From assembly GCA_020152595.1 (NCBI GenBank), contig JAIGNY010000099.1, forward strand, positions 2,017,126-2,081,125: DNA of 64,000 nt, given 5' to 3'. Each line of letters begins with the position of its first letter. The stretch's first letter is position 1. Origin of the DNA: Chiridota heheva (Eukaryota; Echinodermata; Holothuroidea; Apodida; Chiridotidae). A model generated the notes under the pieces. The model was given only the letters and a program-made list of their open reading frames with translations. It ran no database searches and was not told the DNA's origin. Shown one piece after another: positions 1 through 10,500 of the stretch. The translations under genes and the position numbers were made by a program.

Positions 1-992
1 TCAACAGCTTGTTTCCATGCAGGTATTGATCAGACCCGTAATCAACAGGTTGTTTCCATGCAGGTATTGATCAGACCCGTAATCAACAGGTTGTTTCCAT
101 GCAGGTATTGATCAGACCCGTAATCAACAGGTTGTTTCCATGCAGGTATTGATCAGACCCGTAATCAACAGGTTGTTTCCATGCAAGTATTGATCAGACC
201 CGTAATCAACAGCTTGTTTCCATGCAGGTATTGATCAGACCCGTAATCAACAGGTTGTTTCCATGCAGGTATTGATCAGACCCGTAATCAACAGGTTGTT
301 TCCATGCAGGTATTGATCAGACCCGTAATCAACAGGTTGTTTCCATGCAGGTATTGATCAGACCCGTAATCAACAGGTTGTTTCCATGCAAGTATTGATC
401 AGACCCGTAATCAACAGGCTGTTTCTATGCAGGTATTGATCAGACCCGTAATCAACAGGTTGTTTCCATGCAGGTATTCATCAGACCCGTAATCAACAGG
501 TTGTTTCCATGCAGGTATTGATGAGACCCGTAATCAAGAGGTTGTTTCCATGCAGGTATTGATCAGACCCGTAATCAACAGGTCGTTTCCATGCAGGTAT
601 TGATGAGACCCGTAATCAACAGCTTGTTTCCATGCAGGTATTGATCAGACCCGTAATCAACAGGTTGTTTCCATGCAGGTATTGATCAGACCCGTAATCA
701 ACAGCTTGTTTTCATGCAGGTATTGATCAGACCCGTAATCAACAGGTTGTTTCCACGCAGGTATTGATCAGACCCGTAATCAACAGGTTGTTTCCATGCA
801 GGTATTGATCAGACCCATAATCAACAGGTTGTTTCCATGCAGGTATTGATCAGACCCGTAATTAACAGGTTGTTTCCATGCAGGTATTGATCAGACCCGT
901 AATTAACAGGTTGTTTCCATGCAGGTATTGATCAGACCCGTGCTTAACAGGATGTTTCCATGCAGGTATTGATCAGACCCGTAATCAACAGG
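1..992. repeat. 41-bp minisatellite, about 24 copies
   Basis: A head-to-tail array of a 41-bp unit containing TTCCATGCAGGTATTGATC begins at or before the first base of the window and runs to about 992. Units are nearly identical, with scattered single-base changes such as CAGG/CAGC, CCGTAATC/CCGTAATT and GATCAG/GATGAG. High identity implies recent homogenisation. No unique spacers separate the units, so it is not a CRISPR array. The true left edge lies outside the window. Confidence 0.97.
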
Positions 993-3900
993 TAATCAGC
1001 GAAGAAAAAATAAACTCATAACTGGCCAGCTAAAACTGAAGAACACAACTTAGAAACATACGGGTTTTGAGCTGTGTTCCTCGATCTGATGACATCACAA
1101 ATTTTGCTGATTTCTAAAACCTTGAAAGTTTGATTGACCATAACTCAAAAAATAGATAACATTTATTCAAGATTTTAGTCATTTCACTCAAAACTGAACA
1201 TATGTAAAACGTGTTACATGTCACCATTCCTTAAAGTAATTAAAATATCTTCTCAAACTTTAAGTGATACATTTCATGTGTTTATGTGTGTTTTACAATG
1301 AGTAGAAAAGGGTAAATATTAGTCAAAATGGTTTTGATCTTCCAAACACTGCTTAAGTTCATCCTTTTTCTACAGGTTGGAAAAAACATTCTTCTTATAT
1401 TGATGGGCTGACAACCAAGAAGAATAGGCGATAACCATTTGTCCGTTTGACTGGTAGTCGCGCCAACCATATAATCAAGCATTCAACATGGTTGAGGGAG
1501 TAACTCTACCGAGAATAAACCTTATTGATGCTGTGTGTACATGCTTCAAGGCTCTGTATATGCTTGATGTCGAGTATCCTGGTCAACAGGTCAATGCAAA
1601 TCTTCCTGGAGTTTCTGCAAAAGTATATTTTTACAATAGACAATACAGACGGAAAATCATTTAGATCACCAAGTGTTCGAAGTGTACGTGATTTTCTGAT
1701 ACAATGAACATTTTTAATCCCATATGTAAGACTCACGCTAATGAACTTGAAGCATATTGTTTGGTTTTTAACATTTAGCATTAAAGACAATCTGTCGTTT
1801 TGTTGATACATCTATTAAAGGTATATGGACCCGCTAAAATATCAAGAATCAAGTTTCAAGAATTTGTCCCAATATATTTATATTCAAAACAGTTTTAAGA
1901 AATTCTTAATTACTTTCAATTACTATTCATAAATGGCTATTTTGCCATCAACATATTTATAAGAGACTTAAAATTACCTGGCGGATCGTGATGCAGGCTA
2001 ACAATGACTGCCTCGTGTGTAAATGAAAATGGTAACACTTTCCGGAGAACTGACTCTTTACCACTGGGCCACTGCCTGACCGTGCATCATTTTATGGAGC
2101 TTACAGCTTGTTCATATGCGGTTAAAAGCATTTATAGTTCCAGAATAGCATTTGTAACTTTGCACATTTTTATGCTTCAAAAAAGGAAATATTTCTTATA
2201 AGCTGCTACTCAATAACCAAATAAACCAAATGTTCTTTAAATGCTGTTATTTTTAGATGTTGTGATTATGTTTTTGATTTGTTCTTTAAAGATAATAGAA
2301 TTTGAAAATAATATCAGATTTGTTTGTATTTTCTTTAACCTCTGTTATTAGGTTATGCATTGTTCAGTGCATGGGTATTGTTTTGTTTTTGTACCCAAAC
2401 CTGGTTAGAACAACCTAGAAACGGTTTGGTGGAGATTTTGACCCAACTTTGAGTAAACAATGGGTCCGTTATACAATTGGGTTAATGTAGAACTGGATCA
2501 TTGTTTTCCTGGGTCATTTTATATCTTGGTCATTTTGACCCAGCAACGTTCGGTGGGTATTAAACTATAAATATTTTGATTTGCGGTTTATTATCAGGAA
2601 ATTAGAAAATCTATGGATGCCCCCACCCTATATACCAAAAATAATGTTAATCTGCTCTCCCCTTCCCCACCCTGGGGAAATCTGAATATCATCTATTAAC
2701 GCTAATTAACGATTCACCTGTTGACAGGTGTGTCAATAGGCTGATAGGTTTGAGTAATTCTCAGCAAACATCGTTAGACTACCAAAAGATTATTCACGAC
2801 CACACAGTCAAACAGAGTCAGCAAATAGACTTAAGATGATTAGATTCATTACTAATTGGTGACTTTCAAGAACTGGAAGCAAATTGGATAAATATGGACA
2901 GACGGAGTAAGTTTGAAAGCTTATGACATATACGATTGGTACAAATTGGCAACACGTTGTTTTTTGTTTTGTTTTTGATGTTAACCAAAAGCGGAAATTT
3001 CAGTTGTCGCAGAAATTAGTGAGTAATTTTTATTTATTTCTAAACCCACTGCTTATACTTTGCATTTATTACTTCGGTGTTACTCATGTATACATTCCAC
3101 GAATATTTTAGAGGGGGAGGGTTGAAATCACAGAGAGATCCAGCGGCACAAAGTTCAACACGGCTTTCAAAATTGCATTATTTTAGAGGTTTGTCTAAAA
3201 CGGGGGCCATTCAACCATCGGCAATAGATTTTCCACACCAGTCGTTTCAAAATGCTTCCTGTATTTTGCCCCTTGATCTTTGTCACGATCTTTGTCATAT
3301 ACTGCCATTTGAAATCCTTTAGGCCTATGCGTTTTCCTCTTTGTACAAAGATTAATTGTTTTCCCCTTATTTTTCTGCCGTGACACACTGAAAACTCGAA
3401 GCAGCTTGGGTGTCGCTGATCCACTGAAATTCAAGCTACGGTAGGTCGAGTGCATTGGGCCGAAAAGAATATAAATAAGCAATGGGCTTTCCCCTCTCAC
3501 CATATTATCATCGTTTTCCTCATAGACGCTCTCCCCCTGTGGACCCTCTTCTCATGTGGACCTTCTTCCTGACTGACCACTGCTGAATATGGCAAGATAT
3601 ACAGCAGGTTTGCCAGGTCTGCAACAAATTTACCGGCAAACTATCCATTAAATTAAAAATAAATCAAGGAAATAATCAGTTTAGTTTCAAGTTAGCAAAA
3701 TATTCAGAGCGGCCAAATCGGCAAAAGTTTTTTTGGCTGGTATTGAATTTTTTTAATTTTTAAAACGGCAAAATTGGACATATTTGGCCGGTAACCGACT
3801 GAACTGGCAACCCTGTGGTACCGTTCGTCTAACGTCCCGTTACCGTCTAAATAAAAGTGCATTTTGCTATTGAGCTGCTTGCTTGGGAAGAACACCATCC

Positions 3901-4100
3901 TTCCTTTTCAAAGTCCCATTTGAATGTTGTCCAAATCTGTGCGCTTCAGATATCACTTCTCCACGATAATACCATAGCTTAAGAGCCTACGAATTTATTT
4001 ACAGATGAGTTTACCGTTTGTTTGTAGTATATAACAGAGTCAAAGACAATTGCAGGCACGTTATGTAATCATAAGTCACACACATGACCAAGTGCTTCTT
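993..4100. other. gene-free stretch, no supported coding sequence
   Basis: Short open frames occur on both strands, for example near 1506-1811 and 3167-3503, but none has recognisable domains, splice context or family resemblance. Near 2390-2560 a loose motif around GACCCAACTTTG recurs a few times, suggesting an old repeat. Nothing else is supportable. Confidence 0.5.
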
Positions 4101-4111
4101 ATTTATTCAAG

Positions 4112-4137
4112 CAGGGAGTTGTCTTAACAACTCCCTG
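4112..4137. other. perfect 11-bp hairpin
   Basis: CAGGGAGTTGT at 4112-4122 is the exact reverse complement of ACAACTCCCTG at 4127-4137, with a 4-nt loop. About 10 bp further right, TGACGTC (4148-4154) and ACGTCA (4162-4167) form a second inverted pair resembling CRE half-sites. No gene start is recognisable next to it, so a regulatory role is unproven. Confidence 0.6.
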
Positions 4138-4244
4138 GTTCAACGCATGACGTCCTCGGATACGTCACGACCCACGTATGACCTTTATGAACAGAGCTGT
4201 ATAGGCTCTTCGAGCGTATGAGGCGGAGTCATGGTGGAAAATTT

Positions 4245-4800
4245 CTCATCCAGGGGCGTATCTAGCTTTTCGTTTTTAAAGCCACCCCCCCCCCCTCTAT
4301 TGTGAAAATTGTGGGAAATGCGCTTGCATTGAATGAACAGATGAAAATGCGTAACATTGTTAGAATTTTGCTTAGATTTTGCAATTCTGAAAAATTCTCA
4401 AATTGACAGTGATTTCCCAAAAATTCAAGAAATTGCCTGGAAATTAAAGAGAATTTCCCGCAAATTGAAGAATATTCTACGAGAATGAAGGAAATTTCCC
4501 GGAAAGTGAAGGAGATTTTCCGACAAACGTCGAAGATCATTTCCTGACAATTTATAAGCATTTCGCGGAAATATAAAAAAAGATTCCTGAAAATAAAGGA
4601 AATTTTCTGAATATTTTAAAAGTTCGGGGAGAAGTGCTGAACATTCCAGGAGAATCCCCGAAAATTCAAGTACATTTCCCAATTACCTGATTACATGAAT
4701 AAGGAGCAATATTTTATGGAAACTTAATCTGTTAATCAGTGCAATTTTTCAGTTATGTAATGAACATTTTCGAGTTTTTTCCCCTGAGAGGTGACACTTC
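4245..4800. repeat. transposon-like segment with degenerate GAAAATT-rich array
   Basis: A sequence resembling hAT-type ends (CAGGGGCGTATCTAGC, from about 4247) is followed by a poly-C run and then about 300 bp of degenerate tandem repeats built on GGAAATTTTCNNGAAAAT-like words (4380-4690). It ends in a segment around ATGGAAACTTAATC (4718) that recurs near 9060 after a second such array. The shared flanks suggest that the array travels inside a non-autonomous element. Confidence 0.55.
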
Positions 4801-4929
4801 CTTCAAGCAAAAATGTAAAGGGCTATCTGAAAATTATTGGGGGAGGGAGATTGGGGGAATGATCCTGATATTATTATGACTTTCACGTTCCAACTGCCTT
4901 ATCTGAAGCTTTTTGGTTTTAAGTATGTT

Positions 4930-5055
4930 TGGTCCAAAATTAATAATTGTTGGTGTAAAAGTGAAGATTTTGGGTACAAAAATGAATATTTTTGGTATAC
5001 AAAATTGAAGAATTTTTTATCCAAACTTGAAGATTTCGAGGGCTACGACACTCTT
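4930..5055. repeat. degenerate AAAATTGAAGATTTT-type repeat
   Basis: Four or five imperfect units of about 25-30 bp, each with a phrase like GGTCCAAAATTNAANATTTT. A related block occurs at about 9425-9590. The open frame across it is a by-product of the repeats. Confidence 0.5.
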
Positions 5056-5254
5056 TAGGGGAGATAAGCCCCAATAGCCTCCTTAGGCACTCCACTGCCC
5101 CTGCTGCCCTTGCCCCAGTGGTGTAGTGGGTAATGTTTCATGGGCTCAGTGATGGGGGAAGATTTTGGCTCCCTCCAAAAGCAATGCTGATAAGATAAAA
5201 ATGTTGGGCAAATCATCTAAATTGGAATGCACCGTTTAGATGGCATCGTTAAGA

Positions 5255-5850
5255 AAATTGGCGAAGCCTTGGCAGGATCCAGCGGGCGAAATCTCCGAAA
5301 GTCCTGCATTTCACGTGATTTTTATTCCATGATATTGCTTAATATTGTGTCAAATCCGAAGTATAGGTTTGCGACTCTCGTAATTTTGGGGAGCAGAAAA
5401 ATGCTTAAAAGTGTGTCAATCTAGGAACGAAGCCCCTGGAAGAATGGAAGCCCTGCATTTCTCACCATTTTGAGAGCAGAAACTGCTTACTATTGTGTCA
5501 ACTCCAAGGTTGAATCCCTGTTAGCGGCCCAAGTTGCGAAGCCCTCGGAAGTCCTGAGCTTCTCGTGATTTAGGTAATAGAAAATTGCTTAACAGCTTAG
5601 CTTTGCGCTTCTCATGCAGTTGTGATTTTGGTATGGGATCAATTGGTTGAATTTGTGTCAAATTTAGGAGTAAAACCCTAGTAGGAACGCAAGGGGAGAA
5701 GTCTTCGTAAACCCTACGTTCCTGGTGATTTTGGAAAATGCTTTAAAATGTGTCAAATCTATATGCGAAGCCTTGGTCCAGATGACGAAGCCCCCGGAAG
5801 CCCTGTATTTTTCGCGATTGTGATTGCAGAAAAATACCTAATATTGTGTC
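5255..5850. repeat. old degenerate tandem repeat, unit about 90-110 bp
   Basis: Phrases such as GAAGCC-CTGGAAG, CCTGCATTTC, CGTGATTTT, GCTTAATATTGTGTCAA recur in the same order about five or six times with many differences and indels. The array is interrupted at 5850 by the hAT-type element and resumes at 6556 with ATTGTGTTAAATCC. Confidence 0.6.
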
Positions 5851-6555
5851 CAGTGGCGTAACCACGGGGGAAATGGGGCCAGAACCCCTTATTTTTTTGA
5901 AGAAATTTTTCAAAAATTTGGTACTCATTTCAGGAGAATTTTGGATGTAATAATAAATACACCAAAACTTGGATTTTCGTATTCATCACAGCATGATCGA
6001 TAAGGGCCGCCATTTTAGCTAGTGATAAAGTTAAGTCAAGGAAGGGGGAGGGTGGAGGAGGAGTATTTTATAAAAGGAAAACCGATATCAAATGAATATT
6101 CATTAGATTTGACCGCGGACTTTGTAATTTCACTGTGGACTTCGCGATAAAATAACAAAAGACTTCCGTTGACCTTTTGAACAGCCCTCTCGCCCATGCC
6201 ATGATTCTGTGTTTTAATACTCATCGCTGATACCGTGTACATGAATCATACGCTACATTACATCAATACTACCGTGCTTTTAGTAAACATCCCAATGATA
6301 TAAAGTTATCACAACTTAAAATGGCGGCCTCCATTGATCTTAATGAATACAAAGCTGCAAGTTTTGGTGTATTTCCTTATTATACCAAAAGTCCAGGATT
6401 CTCCCAGACTGTTTGTTTTTAATATTTTTTTTGCTTTTAAAATTCAAAATTTCCCTAAGAAGTTGGCTAGATTTTAACACTTAATCATGGAAGGGGGAGG
6501 GGGTCTAGGACCTCCTCGGACCCCCTCACATTTTGTAATGCTGGCTACGCCACTG
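5851..6555. mobile_element. hAT-type non-autonomous DNA transposon, 705 bp
   Basis: The left end CAGTGGCGTAACCA and the right end (reverse complement CAGTGGCGTAGCCA) match at 13 of 14 bases. Flanking 8-bp sequences ATTGTGTC (5843-5850) and ATTGTGTT (6556-6563) fit an 8-bp target duplication with one later change. A terminal CAG with an 8-bp duplication is the hAT superfamily pattern. No transposase frame is visible inside, so it is a MITE or deletion derivative. It sits inside a tandem repeat. Confidence 0.8.
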
Positions 6556-6590
6556 ATTGTGTTAAATCCAGAGTCAAGTCCTCGTATAGG

Positions 6591-7081
6591 CAAGGGCGTC
6601 AATCCGTAGTCATAACTGGGGGGACACAATATGTCTGAAGAAAAAAATAATTCTTACCCCAAGTTTCTAACAGTTATTGGACAAAGAGGATTTCGCAAGA
6701 TCTTCGCTGAAGTGCACGACCAAATTCCTCTGTTTGGTCGCGAAAGGATTTACTTGGTCGCCGGATAAATGAATTTCGGAAAATGAGGTGGATTTGCCAG
6801 CTGTATACGCTTTACGCATTCGGCGTGGGGTCTAGGGGCGACGCCCTGGAGGCTATGCATTTTGGTGGACTAGAGGGTGCATAAAAACGTCTAATATATT
6901 GTATTCGATCGCCCGATATATCAGCTAAGTAAAAATGTAAATCATATTGAAAATGATTAAAATCACTATCAAGGACTACTCATTTAAAAAGGTCAGTCTT
7001 CTTTCTACTTTTTTTTTCTTTCTTCGTTTCTGTTTTTTTTAAGGGGTGGGCGACCGCCCATCGCCCCTGGCTACGCGCCTG
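6591..7081. mobile_element. cluster of transposon-end-like sequences
   Basis: CAAGGGCGTCAATCCGTAG at 6591 and GGCTACGCGCCTG ending at 7081 both resemble ends of hAT-like elements (CARGGGCG..., reverse complement CAGGCGCGTAGCC). They do not match each other and share no target duplication, so they are probably remnants of two different insertions. Confidence 0.3.
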
Positions 7082-7342
7082 TAAACTAGTTTTAACATTT
7101 TCAATTAGATTAATATGAAACTTCAGGAAATATTTTGCATATTTTCAGGACCTTTTTACCATTTTAGTATGATTTTTCCATTATCATTTTACGTTTTATT
7201 ACTTGTTTTTTTACTTCCCCCTTCCCCCATTTTTATGACATTAGGTACAATTTGTAGAGCTTAATACAAATTGTAAAAGATGACTTACCAAGTTGCCAAT
7301 TAAGCAGTTAATCTGATCGGATTTTGGCATCTCGCCTGGTAG

Positions 7343-7375
7343 CCCGGCCTTCATCCCGGCACGATGAAGGCCGGG
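7343..7375. other. perfect 13-bp GC-rich hairpin upstream of the YHYH gene
   Basis: CCCGGCCTTCATC (7343-7355) pairs exactly with GATGAAGGCCGGG (7363-7375) across a 7-nt loop. It lies about 240 bp upstream of the first coding exon, probably in a 5' intron or promoter-proximal DNA. Its GC content is far above the local background. Function unknown. Confidence 0.7.
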
Positions 7376-7585
7376 AAAGTGAAAAATGGGACACGGTGGT
7401 CAGCATTACTCCTGTAAACATTTACGTAACTGTTTATATAAAAAGGTACTGTTATTCGATATTAATTTTATTCCATCGCTAATAATTATATTTCCAATGT
7501 TTTGTCATACTTAAGGACGGTATTATGCTGCTTTCAGTGCTATGTCAGAAAAATAATACCCCATTATATTTTATTATTCTTGCAG

Positions 7586-10500
7586 TTCACTTTGACTGGC
7601 GCCGGTCTCAAAGAAAAATGGCACTCACATTCATCCAATTTCTAACCTTCATAGGTTTATGCTATTCCATAAGTGTGGAGGAGACCTCATATTTTAATAC
7701 CACCGGGGCAACAGAACAAAACACAGGAGTAGTAGGCTTTGTAACAGTCGTAGAAGATCCCGACAATGTGGACAATTGGTTGATCACAAGTAATGGAGTA
7801 CCGGATCATCATACACCAGTATATCCTAACATGGATAACCCAAATGAAATCCAAGTACAAAGTTTTTCTTTTAGCTTACCCAAAAATCCAGTAATTGCGG
7901 ATGAAGCGTCTTGTCTCCCACCAGGGCCGATTGGTGTAGCAAAGAATGGTGTTGCCATTTTCAATCCATGGGACGATGACGGGGAGAATGCTGTCGAGGG
8001 AGAGGGTGCGGAAATCTTCGACGCCTGCGACGGGCATCCCACACCACAAGGAACGTACCATTATCACAGACAGCCCTCTGGATGCTTGTTTGAGGTAGGT
8101 GTTTCTTCACCCGTGTTTCACCTGTCAGTATGTCTGTAGACAGGTAAAGCTCTCCATAGGCGTAGAAACATGTTCTTCTTCGGGGTGGGGGAGGGGGTGG
8201 GGGGAGGGGTACAAAGATATGTTACAGCACTCGTTCAAAGAAAAAATGACTTAGTTGGGGGCACCATGTAGGTCACTGCAAAGTTGGGGGAATGTGCCCT
8301 ACTGCCCCGGTGTGAGTGTGTGTTTTTAATGTCGTTTCCTTATGTATTTGTTTATTCTACCGAAAAGTGGGGGGCGGGTGTACCCTTGTCTCCCGAGAAT
8401 TACAGTCCTGGTGGTGGTGGGAGGGCGGTAATTAGAAAGATGGTGAACATTTGTAGGCCTAGTAATCTATCTGTCTCTTTAAAGGGGTTGTAAGATAATC
8501 CCTGAAAGAGGTAATATAGATTGAAATAAAGAAAAAAATCCATAGGCAGAGTATGACATTTTGAGATTTTGCACACGGCCTCCGCCCCCACCCCGCACTT
8601 GCCACGCCTTGCCCACTGGATTCGACCTGCACGTCTACATGCTTTCTTCCCGGTTAAGAAGTACAACTGATAAATAATTAGCATATATTGAAAACTCCGT
8701 GAAATTGAAGGAAAATTTGTAGAAAATTGCCTTCAAAATTTCGGAAAATGAAACTAATTTTCTGAAAATGGAGGAATTTCTATAAAAATTGAAAGAAACA
8801 AAAATGGTTGAAAATAAAGGAAAATTTCGGAAAATTGAAGAACATTTCCCGGTTAGCGGCATCGTATAATAGAAACATTTATTTCAGTAATTTGCCCCTG
8901 TCAGAGGCGTACATGTATCGGAAGTAAGAGGAGAGGATTTCAGTAAACCTGAGGGGAAAATTCCCCAAAATGAAGGAAAATTCCTGCCTAAAATTCAAGG
9001 TGATTTCCCAAAAAATGCAGGTGATTTTCCGAAAATTGCAAGAGGTATCATGATTCGCAATAGCATTTCGATGGAAACTTAATTAACTAGCGCAATTTTC
9101 CACTTGTCACCGGAATATTTTAGGGGTTCTTTCCCACAGACGTGGCCCTCTCTGCGTCACTATCTGCTAGTCAATCTGTTTGTTTGATAACGAGCTTTAT
9201 AAGCTGTTTTGTTATCGTGATGGAACGTATGTGGGGTAATACCTGGCGTGGGAAGGAGGCAGTGGCTGATACAGCTCAGTGAACAACCAGAGGGGGCCAA
9301 ATTCAATTCGGGCTGGTTATGTGGATCGATTATCAATTGGCCAAATTAGGCGTGCGTGCATAGCCTAATTGAAGATTAAGAATGCGCGGACATGGGCACA
9401 AATCTGGTGTGCAGGGAGTGCGTCTATATTAATGAAGAGTTTTTGTCCAAAATTAAAGATTTTCGGTTTAAAATTGAAGACTTTTGACTGTTTGGGCCAA
9501 AATTCAACATTTGTTGTCAAATATTGAAGAGTTGTAGTCCCAAATTGCATATTAATGACTAAAAATTGCAGATTTTTTGATCCACCTGTGCCTAATGTCA
9601 AAAGGGAGTAGTAAATACCATTTTATGCTTCTTTACACGGTTTGAGCAAGGGCGGATCCAGGGGTGATATTTTAGGGGCCAAGATTGGTCACACCAGATT
9701 GTTATTGAAATCACACGCGGTGACGCCGTAAGGCGGCGGTGACGCCGTAAGGCGGCACTGCGCACACAATGCGTGCGCTTAACGGCGTGGGGTCTACCGG
9801 CGTGGGGTCCTAAGGGCCCTTGGTGGGGTCGAGGGGTTAAACCCTGGTAGGAATCCAGGGGGAGAATCCCCCCAAAGCTCTGCAATTTGGGGCATTCAAT
9901 TGTAGGTCAAAAATTTTCCATTTTGATATTATTTTCCATTTTATATTACTTTTCCCGACGCTATCCACTCTGCTAACCACTGGAGATAGTATGAAAGGTC
10001 TCGTGTGTTAGGTTTATTCGTATTACGGAAAACCATATAAAACAGCAGTGTATATAGCATCGGTGGCACGTATGTATCTGGGTGGGAGTAATGCTAAATG
10101 TATGATATACAAATCCATGACTATATGACCTACCTAAGGACGTTTTGTAACCTGGCTTGGCACACCTTTACAATGGATTGTTTTTTTTTTTTTTTTTTTG
10201 AGGGGTGGGGAGGGAGTGAAGCATGGAATCCCAAAATCACCCCTGGATCCGTCCTTGAGATTGAGCAGCTCGTACATCAAGTTTTTAACTTTAGCGTTCA
10301 AGCCACTATCGTCAAGCAGTCTAAAGGTAACTATGGAGCATGATAATCGAGGTATTTTAATGATTATCAGCATTTCAGTCAATATTTGACCGAGTATTAC
10401 TCAAACAGTTTCTCGTCAAGATACGAAGAATTTGAATACTTTATTAGCTTATCCCGCCCGGTGCATGATATTTCATACACCATAACTTGAAAATTTTCTA

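Noticed and set aside
1..992. CRISPR-like array
   Set aside because: The whole 41-bp unit repeats with no variable spacers, and the context is an animal genome.
3167..3503. Two overlapping minus-strand frames of about 85-100 codons
   Set aside because: Different frames of the same DNA with no domain, splice context or homology that I can recognise.
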